A stretch of 21,201 nt of DNA from Halieaceae bacterium UBA5085 (GTDB lineage: Bacteria > Pseudomonadota > Gammaproteobacteria > Pseudomonadales > Halieaceae): NCBI GenBank assembly GCA_002414665.1, contig DIAF01000036.1, forward strand, positions 1 to 21,201. Reading direction: 5' to 3'. Every line of letters begins with the position of its first letter. Within the stretch, counting starts at the first letter, position 1. The translations under genes and the position numbers were made by a program. The notes beneath the pieces were generated by a model. It had not been told where the DNA came from, searched no databases, and worked only from the letters and a program-made list of their open reading frames with translations. Of the stretch, positions 8,304 to 14,128 are shown in pieces.

Positions 8304-9815
8304 GTGCCTGAACACGGCCTGCGCCCGGCCTGGATAGCCCTGCTGACACTGCTGGCCGGTGGCCTGGTCACTCTCTCATTCGCCCCCTTCAATCTGTGGC
8401 CTGCGGGTATCGCCAGCTGCGCGCTCTACTGCTACCTGCTCAGCACCTGCACACCACGCCAGGCCCTGTGGCGCGGCTGGCTGTTCGGCCTGGGCCTGTT
8501 CGGCAGCGGTGTGTCCTGGGTGTACGTCAGCATTCACGTCTACGGGTATGCCAGCGTACCGCTTGCGGCGTTACTCACTGTGCTGTTCTGCGCCGGGCTC
8601 GCACTGCTGCACAGCCTTTTTGCCTGGTGCTACGTGCGCTGGGTGCGCCCCCTGCCGGGCGGCATGCTGGCCGGCTTCGGCGCGTTGTGGGTGCTCTTCG
8701 AAGGCTTGCGCAGCTGGCTGCTGACAGGCTTTCCCTGGCTCTACCTTGGCTACGGCCATATCGATACCTGGCTGGCGGGCTGGGCACCTGCGGTGGGCGT
8801 GTACGGCCTGTCCTTCGCCGTGGCGGTGAGCGGTTCCTGCCTGTTCCTGGCCTGGCGCAACCCGAAGCCTGCAGGCCTCCTCACCTACCTCACCGTTGCG
8901 GCCATCCTGTGGCTCGGCGGGCGCACGCTGGGCAGCGTGGAGTGGGTTGTCCCCGCTACCGAGCAACCCTTGCGCGTGGCACTGTACCAGCCCAACATTC
9001 CGCAGGCGCTGAAGTGGCAGCCAGCGTATTACCCGCGCATTCTGGAACAGTACAGCCGCGCAATCGCCGCGCAGGCCGACCACGACATTGTGGTCTGGCC
9101 GGAATCCGCGCTGCCGCGCTTCTACCAGCAGGCCCGCGACTACCTGGACCCGGTAGCGGCGGGCTTTGCCAGTCGCAACAGCACCTTGATCACCGGTATT
9201 CCCTGGCGGGAGTCCGGCAGTACAGACTACTTCAACAGCATTGTCGCACTCGGAGCCGGCAGCGGCGTGTATCACAAGCAGCGCCTGGTGCCCTTCGGCG
9301 AATACGTGCCGCTGGAACACTGGCTGCGCGGCCTTATCGCTTTCTTCGACATGCCCATGTCGAGCTTTTCCGCAGGCCCGCCGGGACAGAACCTGCTGCT
9401 GGCCGATGGCGTGCGGGTCGCGCCCTTTATCTGCTACGAAATCGTCTACCCGGGACTGGTCTCCCGGGGCGCTCGCAACGCGGACGTACTGGTGACCATC
9501 AGCAACGACAGCTGGTTCGGCGCATCCATCGGCCCGTTGCAACACCTGCAGATGGCGCGCATGCGCGCACTGGAGAGCGGGCGCTATCTACTGCGTGGCA
9601 CCAACAACGGTGTATCCGCCATTATCGACCATCAGGGCAGGATCCTGCAGCGCAGCCCCCAGTTTGAAGAAGCCCTGCTCAGCGGCGAGGCCCACATCAT
9701 GCTGGGAAGCACGCCGGCAGCCATCTACGGTCCACGGCCAGTGCTTGGCGGTTGCGTACTGCTGCTGCTCTTGATGCTGGTTGTGTACCACACGGTATGG
9801 CGCGAGCGGGACTGA
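8304..9815 (+). CDS. lnt: Apolipoprotein N-acyltransferase Lnt
   Basis: Lnt is an inner-membrane enzyme that adds the third acyl chain to the N-terminal cysteine of lipoproteins before Lol export. In the 503-residue product, about six hydrophobic helices fill the first 215 residues, then a periplasmic nitrilase-like domain carries the catalytic triad: E267 in WPESALP, K325 in YHKQRLVPFGEY, and C377 in PFICYEIVYPG (E. coli E267, K335, C387). A last helix lies near the C-terminus (GGCVLLLLLMLVVYHTVW). The start is GTG at 8304 with only a weak GAG upstream, and coupling to ybeX probably supplies ribosomes. In many gammaproteobacteria leuS follows soon after lnt; here the cyd block intervenes. 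Confidence 0.96.
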   Translation: MPEHGLRPAWIALLTLLAGGLVTLSFAPFNLWPAGIASCALYCYLLSTCTPRQALWRGWLFGLGLFGSGVSWVYVSIHVYGYASVPLAALLTVLFCAGLALLHSLFAWCYVRWVRPLPGGMLAGFGALWVLFEGLRSWLLTGFPWLYLGYGHIDTWLAGWAPAVGVYGLSFAVAVSGSCLFLAWRNPKPAGLLTYLTVAAILWLGGRTLGSVEWVVPATEQPLRVALYQPNIPQALKWQPAYYPRILEQYSRAIAAQADHDIVVWPESALPRFYQQARDYLDPVAAGFASRNSTLITGIPWRESGSTDYFNSIVALGAGSGVYHKQRLVPFGEYVPLEHWLRGLIAFFDMPMSSFSAGPPGQNLLLADGVRVAPFICYEIVYPGLVSRGARNADVLVTISNDSWFGASIGPLQHLQMARMRALESGRYLLRGTNNGVSAIIDHQGRILQRSPQFEEALLSGEAHIMLGSTPAAIYGPRPVLGGCVLLLLLMLVVYHTVWRERD

Positions 9816-9833
9816 GCTCCGCACACCGGAGCT
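9815..9833 (+). terminator. Hairpin at the end of the miaB-lnt operon
   Basis: AGCTCCG (9815-9821), loop CACAC and CGGAGCT (9827-9833) form a perfect 7-bp stem beginning at the last base of the lnt stop codon. No T-run follows, so it may protect the 3' end or terminate with help. Confidence 0.4.
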
Positions 9834-9862
9834 GGCACTGGAATATTCGTCTACGGTTTGGC

Positions 9863-9884
9863 AAAAAGCGCACCTTTTCGCGCT
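9863..9884 (-). terminator. Candidate intrinsic terminator of the cyd operon
   Basis: On the minus strand, AGCGC, an 8-base loop and GCGCT are followed by TTTT. The structure begins within the cytochrome stop codon (9883-9885). The stem is short (5 bp), but the T-run is in the right place. Confidence 0.4.
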
Positions 9885-10860
9885 ACTGAGCAGGCATGGA
9901 CACAACAAAAATACCCCGCAGCTCGTCAACCCCGTAACCGACCGCCTGATCGTCGGGGTAACGCGCCTGCAGCGCGGCCTGTGTCTCGGCCTGCAACTCC
10001 ACACCTGGCCTGCCGTGACACTGCAGACACAGGCCGTTGGTGACGATCGGATAATACGCCACGACCTCATGTTTCACCCGCCGCACGGCGGGTGCTGGTT
10101 CTTCTCCTGCCGCAAGCGCAGACCGCGCCGTTGCCATGTAGGCCAGCTCCGCGGCGGTGGCGGCATTCGCGGGGTTGCGTGGGCGATCACTGACGCGACG
10201 AACCGCAACGCCCTGTTCCGCCGCAGCCCCCTCGGTCAGCGGAATCGCATTGTCGTGACAGAAATCGATGGCCGCGACCGGACCGCCGGCGCTGATAGCC
10301 TGCTTCAGGTTACTGCCGAGAGTCGACTTGGCGCTCATCGCAACCTCTCTGCCGCGGCGCAGGTAATCCGCATCCGTCACCAGTGCCGCTTGCCCCAGGC
10401 GTCGACGCTGCTGCTCGGCCTGAAAATGCTGTTCGAACCAGCCCGGGGCCTCCAACGCACTGTGGTAGATGTAGTAGGCAATCTCCTCCACCATCACCTG
10501 GTCAAAAGGCATCTTGGGCATCAGGCCAAACCGGTCGATGGCACCGGGCATGCGCGCATTCTCCGAGGAGGGATCCTGCACGAAAGTCATCAGACGATCG
10601 CGGAAAGCCTCGTAGGAGGTTCCCGGCTGAATGTAATGCTTCTTGATCGCCGCCATGGGCGGTGCCACGCGGTTTCCCGCAGACGCATCAGGGCTATGGC
10701 AACTGAAACAGGCTGATTCCAGCGCCTGAAAACCCGCTGTTAGTCGGTCCTGATCCAGCGCCGCGTCGGCCGACCGCCCGGTGACCTCCACAGTGTTCTG
10801 TGCAGCGCTTGCCAGGGGTACGACGCAGGCACCCAGAAACACCATCACGCAAAGCCTCAT
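9883..10860 (-). CDS. Exported two-haem c-type cytochrome with C-terminal Tll0287-like (DUF3365) domain
   Basis: This is a periplasmic haem protein, probably a redox carrier or haem-based sensor linked to the bd oxidase. Residues 1-19 form a signal peptide (MRLCVMVFLGACVVPLASA). The first haem site is C51-F-S-C54-H55, with a candidate Met ligand in LMPKMPFDQ and the cytochrome c end helix IAYYIYHS. The second half begins near residue 155, contains AIDFCHDNA, and has C278-L-Q-C281-H282 in the NGLCLQCHGRP pattern typical of DUF3365/Tll0287-like domains. The product has 325 residues. ATG at 10860 gives a clean signal peptide; GGAGG lies 10 bases upstream, and GTG at 10866 is an equal alternative adding two residues. 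It follows the DUF2474 gene by 28 bases and is likely the last gene of the operon. Confidence 0.82.
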   Translation of the reverse strand: MRLCVMVFLGACVVPLASAAQNTVEVTGRSADAALDQDRLTAGFQALESACFSCHSPDASAGNRVAPPMAAIKKHYIQPGTSYEAFRDRLMTFVQDPSSENARMPGAIDRFGLMPKMPFDQVMVEEIAYYIYHSALEAPGWFEQHFQAEQQRRRLGQAALVTDADYLRRGREVAMSAKSTLGSNLKQAISAGGPVAAIDFCHDNAIPLTEGAAAEQGVAVRRVSDRPRNPANAATAAELAYMATARSALAAGEEPAPAVRRVKHEVVAYYPIVTNGLCLQCHGRPGVELQAETQAALQARYPDDQAVGYGVDELRGIFVVSMPAQ

Positions 10861-10888
10861 ATTCACATTGCCTCCTTCTTCCGTGTGC

Positions 10889-11023
10889 TCACGGCAGCAA
10901 AATCCAGCGTAACAGAGCGGATACAGCACCCACCACCAGCACACCACCCAGCCAGAGGCCTATAAACCATGCCCACTTCCTGCCCAGATCACCCTTTTCA
11001 GGTCGCGTTTCAATGTCGCGCAT
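10889..11023 (-). CDS. DUF2474 small membrane protein, likely bd-oxidase accessory subunit
   Basis: This is a 44-residue single-pass inner-membrane protein. Residues 1-16 are charged (MRDIETRPEKGDLGRK), then one hydrophobic helix runs from about 17 to 43 with WAWFIGLWLGGVLVV. Size, single helix and place after cydB match the DUF2474 family found with cyanide-insensitive bd oxidases; it is the counterpart of CydX in E. coli, although the sequences need not be homologous. GGAGG at 11033-11037 lies nine bases upstream. Its ATG overlaps the cydB stop by one base (TGATG), so it is very probably translated by coupling and made with CydB. Its exact role in this oxidase is inferred. Confidence 0.82.
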   Translation of the reverse strand: MRDIETRPEKGDLGRKWAWFIGLWLGGVLVVGAVSALLRWILLP

Positions 11024-12027
11024 CAATGATAGCCTCCGTCGCCATGGCGCACTTTGCCGCGGAAGATCCAGTAGGAATACGCGGTATAACCGAGTATCAG
11101 CGGCAACATGATGACGGCGCCTACCAGCATGAACAACAGGCTTGATTCTGGTGCAGCGGCTTCGTGCACAGTAATCGCGCGGGGCACGATATAGGGTGTG
11201 AAGCCTACACCGAGGCCGATAAAACACAGCCCCAAAAGCCCCAGGGTCGCCGGGTAGATCACCGCATCCCGCTGCCGCTGGATGCCCCAGGCCACCAGAC
11301 CCGCGATGCCCGCTGTGAGCAGTGGCACAGGAGCCAGCCAGTAGAAATGGGGCAGTGTGAACCAGCGCTCAAAGATGTCAGGCGACAGAAACGGCGTCCA
11401 CAGACTGACCACGCCGACAAAGAAGAACGTGCCCATGGCGGCTCTTTTAACCAGACGATAGGCCTGCTGACGCAGCGTTCCATCCGTTTTCAACACCAGC
11501 CAGCCAGCCCCCAGAAGGGCGTACCCCGCACACAATGCCACACCAACCGTGAGCGTAAAGGGGGTTAACCAGTCCCACCAGCCACCGGCATAGGCGCGCC
11601 CTTCAACTTCGATGCCCTGGACAAATGCGCCCAGAACAACACCCTGCATAAAGGTGGCAACGACGGAACCGAAGACAAAGCTGGCGTCCCATATCCGCTC
11701 ATGTGCCTTGTCGCGCCAGCGGTATTCAAACGCCACGCCGCGAAACACCAGTGCCAGCAACATGACGATAAATGGCGCGTACAATGCGGGCATGACAACC
11801 GCGTAGGCCAATGGAAACGCCGCGAACAGGCCGCCGCCGCCAAGGATCAGCCAGGTCTCATTCCCGTCCCAGACCGGCGCAACGGTGTTCATCGCGGTAT
11901 CCCGGTCCTGATCCGTGGCAAGGAACGGAAACAGCAACCCGATTCCCAGATCGAAGCCATCCAGCGCCACGTAAATAAAGATGCCCAGGGCCAGCAGCCC
12001 GGCCCAAATCACGGGTAAATCCAACAT
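11023..12027 (-). CDS. cydB: Cytochrome bd ubiquinol oxidase subunit II (CioB/CydB)
   Basis: This is the second integral-membrane subunit of a quinol oxidase that reduces oxygen to water at the inner membrane. The 334-residue protein has about eight or nine helices and opens with the subunit II signature YVALDGFDLGIGLLFPF. It continues with WDGNETWLILGGGGLFAAFPLAYA and FRGVAFEYRW, all strongly conserved in CydB. Its length is shorter than E. coli CydB (379) and in the range of CioB proteins. It starts one base after the cydA stop, with AGGGGG inside the end of cydA as a possible ribosome-binding site, so the two subunits are coupled. Confidence 0.96.
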   Translation of the reverse strand: MLDLPVIWAGLLALGIFIYVALDGFDLGIGLLFPFLATDQDRDTAMNTVAPVWDGNETWLILGGGGLFAAFPLAYAVVMPALYAPFIVMLLALVFRGVAFEYRWRDKAHERIWDASFVFGSVVATFMQGVVLGAFVQGIEVEGRAYAGGWWDWLTPFTLTVGVALCAGYALLGAGWLVLKTDGTLRQQAYRLVKRAAMGTFFFVGVVSLWTPFLSPDIFERWFTLPHFYWLAPVPLLTAGIAGLVAWGIQRQRDAVIYPATLGLLGLCFIGLGVGFTPYIVPRAITVHEAAAPESSLLFMLVGAVIMLPLILGYTAYSYWIFRGKVRHGDGGYH

Positions 12028-12028
12028 A

Positions 12029-13435
12029 TCAGGCGCCCCCTTTGCTGGCAGCTGTTTTCAAGGAGGCCATTGGTGTCGTGCCCGCTGCCCGCAGCGGGGT
12101 CCCGGTCTCCGGCCCCTGACCATCAGGCGGAGCATGCATCATGCGAATGATGTAATAGGTACCGGCCCCAAACAGGGCAAAATAGACGATAATAAAGGCC
12201 AACAGCGAAGCCGCTACCGCAGGTGCATCCACAGGTGCGAGGGACTCACTGGTGCGCAGAAGCCCATACACGGTGAAAGGCTGCCGCCCGACTTCCGTCA
12301 CAATCCAACCCGCCAGCACAGCGACAAAACCGGAAGGCCCCATCCACACTGCGGCACGCTGCAACCACCGCGTGTCGTACAGTCGGCCGCGCAAGCGCAG
12401 CCAGGCAGAATACACACCGATCAATGCCATCAGCGTGCCCATCAGCAGCATGACTCTGAAAGACCAGAACACCATCCCCACCGGAGGCCTGTCCGCTGCC
12501 GGCACGTCAGTCAAACCCGGGGTCTCACCGTTGATATCGTGGGTGAGCACCAGCGCAGACGCGTAGGGAATGCCGAGTTCAAAGGTGTTTTCCTCTGCCG
12601 CCGCATCAGGCCAGGCCAACAGGAGAAACGGTGCACCGGTCTGTCGCTGCCAATGCCCCTCCATCGCGGCTACCTTGACGGGCTGATGCTCAAGTGTATT
12701 GAGACCGTGCAGGTCGCCGGCAAAAATCTGCAGCGGTGCGACAAAGGTCGCCATCCACATGGCCATTGAGAACATCTTGCGCGCCTCCGGGTTGGCCTTG
12801 TCCCGCAACAGGTGCCACGCCCCAACGCCACCCACCACAAACGAGACCGTCAGGTACGAAGCCAGCGTCATGTGGACCAGGCGATACGGAAAGCTGGGGT
12901 TGAAGATTATCGCCAGCCAGTCTTCGGGCACAAACTGCCCGAGCGCGTTCATGGCATGACCCGTGGGCGTTTGCATCCAACTGTTGACCGACAGGATCCA
13001 GGTTGCTGACAACAGCGTGCCAAACGCGACCATCGCGGTGGCGAGGAAATGCAGCCGCCGACCGACGCGCTCCATGCCAAACAGCATGATGCCCAGAAAG
13101 CCCGCCTCGAGGAAAAAGGCTGTCAGCACTTCATAGGCAAGCAACGGGCCGATGACCGGCCCTGCTTTGTCAGAAAATACGCTCCAGTTGGTCCCGAACT
13201 GGTAAGACATCACCAGGCCGGACACCACACCCATGCCAAATGCCACGGCAAAAATCCGCAACCAGTACTTGTACAGGTTGAGATATACGGGGTTGTCCGT
13301 CTTCAACCACAGGGCCTCCAGCACCAGCAGATAGCTGGCAAGGCCAATGGAAAACGAGGGAAAAATAATGTGGAAGGACACGGTGAAGGCAAACTGGATT
13401 CGCGCAAGCATCGATGCGTCGAAAAATTCAAACAC
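12029..13435 (-). CDS. cydA: Cytochrome bd ubiquinol oxidase subunit I, short Q-loop (CioA-type CydA)
   Basis: This is the haem-bearing subunit that oxidises quinol and reduces oxygen. The 468-residue protein holds the axial ligands H22 (FTVSFHIIFPS), H188 (RLVHMTLASYL) and M329 (FWSFRVMLLMG), which correspond to E. coli H19, H186 and M393. The proton-path acids are E102 and E110 in LLAYEVLTAFFLEAGFLG. Relative to E. coli, the H188-M329 interval is about 66 residues shorter, meaning a short Q-loop as in cyanide-insensitive oxidases. The ending GRQPFTVYGLLRTSES also fits CioA. The start is GTG at 13435 with AAGGGG upstream. Short Q-loop bd oxidases often tolerate cyanide and nitric oxide, which fits the NsrR-like gene next door. 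Confidence 0.96.
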   Translation of the reverse strand: MFEFFDASMLARIQFAFTVSFHIIFPSFSIGLASYLLVLEALWLKTDNPVYLNLYKYWLRIFAVAFGMGVVSGLVMSYQFGTNWSVFSDKAGPVIGPLLAYEVLTAFFLEAGFLGIMLFGMERVGRRLHFLATAMVAFGTLLSATWILSVNSWMQTPTGHAMNALGQFVPEDWLAIIFNPSFPYRLVHMTLASYLTVSFVVGGVGAWHLLRDKANPEARKMFSMAMWMATFVAPLQIFAGDLHGLNTLEHQPVKVAAMEGHWQRQTGAPFLLLAWPDAAAEENTFELGIPYASALVLTHDINGETPGLTDVPAADRPPVGMVFWSFRVMLLMGTLMALIGVYSAWLRLRGRLYDTRWLQRAAVWMGPSGFVAVLAGWIVTEVGRQPFTVYGLLRTSESLAPVDAPAVAASLLAFIIVYFALFGAGTYYIIRMMHAPPDGQGPETGTPLRAAGTTPMASLKTAASKGGA

Positions 13436-13458
13436 GGTGGACCCCTTGCCCTGGCATT

Positions 13459-13481
13459 AAGTGATATTTAATATAGTATTT
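13459..13481. promoter_or_regulatory. AT-rich dyad, candidate NsrR/Rrf2 operator
   Basis: AAGTGATATTT, one base, and ATATAGTATTT form an 11-1-11 imperfect inverted repeat (7 of 11 pairs complementary). As I recall it, the E. coli NsrR half-site is close to AAGATGCATTT; the left arm agrees at 8 of 11 positions and the right arm at 7 of 11. It overlaps the candidate cydA -10 and abuts the regulator's -10, so a bound protein would block both genes. Confidence 0.4.
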
Positions 13482-13503
13482 ATAATTCGGCGCGCATAAG
13501 CAA
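13475..13503 (-). promoter_or_regulatory. Candidate promoter of the cydAB operon
   Basis: On the minus strand TTGCTT (13503-13498) is followed after 17 bases by AATACT (13480-13475). The predicted transcription start is near 13468, about 33 bases before the cydA GTG. The elements are moderate matches to sigma-70 (3 of 6 and 4 of 6). Confidence 0.35.
13481..13486 (+). promoter_or_regulatory. Perfect -10 element for the Rrf2 regulator gene
   Basis: TATAAT at 13481-13486 would start transcription near 13493, about 43 bases before the proposed start codon at 13536. The -35 is weak (TTAAGT at 13457-13462, 18-base spacer) and lies in the candidate operator, so autoregulation is plausible. Confidence 0.45.
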
Positions 13504-13535
13504 CCACTAATATAAATTTTTCAGGAGTTACCGCT

Positions 13536-13979
13536 ATCCGCCTCACCGCCTACACCAACTATTCCCTGCGCATTCTCATGTATTGTGCCAGCCACCCTGG
13601 GCGGCTGGTGCGCATTGCCGACATCGCAGCCGCCTTCGATATCTCCAGAGCGCACCTGCTGAAGTCGGCACGGCATCTGGGGCAACTGGGCTACCTGTCG
13701 ACCATGCGCGGACGACACGGTGGCATTCAACTGGGAATGGCCGCAGAACGGATCCGGGTTGGCGAAGTGGTAAGGGAACTTGAGGACAGCGGCGACTTCG
13801 TGGAGTGTTTCAACCCAACCACCAACAGCTGTCCGCTGGCAGGAACCTGCAAGTTGACAGGGCTTTTCCACCGTGGCGTGGAGGCGTTTTACCGGGAGCT
13901 CGACGACACAAGCCTCGCTGATCTGGTCGGCGATGGCGCTGCACTGCGCGACAGACTGCCACTGCTGCACCTCGCCTGA
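13536..13979 (+). CDS. nsrR: Rrf2-family Fe-S transcriptional regulator, NsrR-like, apparent AUC start
   Basis: This is a winged-helix repressor that senses nitric oxide or redox state through an Fe-S cluster. Counting from codon 13536, the 147-residue product reads RLTAYTNYSLRIL, then the recognition helix DISRAHLLKSARHLGQLGY and the wing RGRHGGIQLG. The cluster cysteines are C91, C99 and C105 (ECF...NSCPLAGTCKL; E. coli NsrR C91, C96, C102), and TSLADLV near the end is also NsrR-like. Residue 8 is Asn where NsrR proteins usually have the Asp ligand. No ATG, GTG or TTG exists in frame between the stop at 13497 and ATG 13578. Family similarity and AGGAG at 13523-13527 (8-base spacing) both point to ATC at 13536. 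Starting at 13578 would remove 14 conserved residues. IscR or another Rrf2 member is possible but the genome context favours NsrR. Confidence 0.8.
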   Translation: MRLTAYTNYSLRILMYCASHPGRLVRIADIAAAFDISRAHLLKSARHLGQLGYLSTMRGRHGGIQLGMAAERIRVGEVVRELEDSGDFVECFNPTTNSCPLAGTCKLTGLFHRGVEAFYRELDDTSLADLVGDGAALRDRLPLLHLA

Positions 13980-14014
13980 TGCGCCGCGCAGCCTGCACGC
14001 CGCGCACCACGACC

Positions 14015-14044
14015 TTCGCCGCCCGCACTGAATACTGATAGAAT
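14015..14044 (+). promoter_or_regulatory. Candidate extended -10 promoter of leuS
   Basis: TGATAGAAT at 14036-14044 gives an extended -10 (TGN plus TAGAAT, 5 of 6). TTCGCC at 14015-14020 is a weak -35 with an 18-base spacer. It is followed by a run of seven T. Transcription would start near 14051, about 78 bases before the leuS ATG. Confidence 0.45.
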
Positions 14045-14128
14045 CGCGTTTTTTTGCACCGGACCCGCAGCCGCCGCATGTCGGTTGCCAGAGGCCCCGT
14101 GCCCGGACCAGTTGAGTACAACGAAGCA

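Noticed and set aside
8396..9667. 423-codon frame inside lnt, another reading frame on the same strand
   Set aside because: Composition is Arg/Pro/Ala-rich shadow sequence; the lnt frame carries the full catalytic triad.
13982..14006. Direct repeat CGCCGCGCA twice with 16-base period
   Set aside because: Nine bases of pure GC-rich sequence recur easily by chance; no link to a known site.
14049..14055. Run of seven T after the nsrR gene, possible terminator
   Set aside because: No GC-rich stem precedes it on the plus strand, and an extended -10 lies just upstream, so it more likely falls in the leuS leader.
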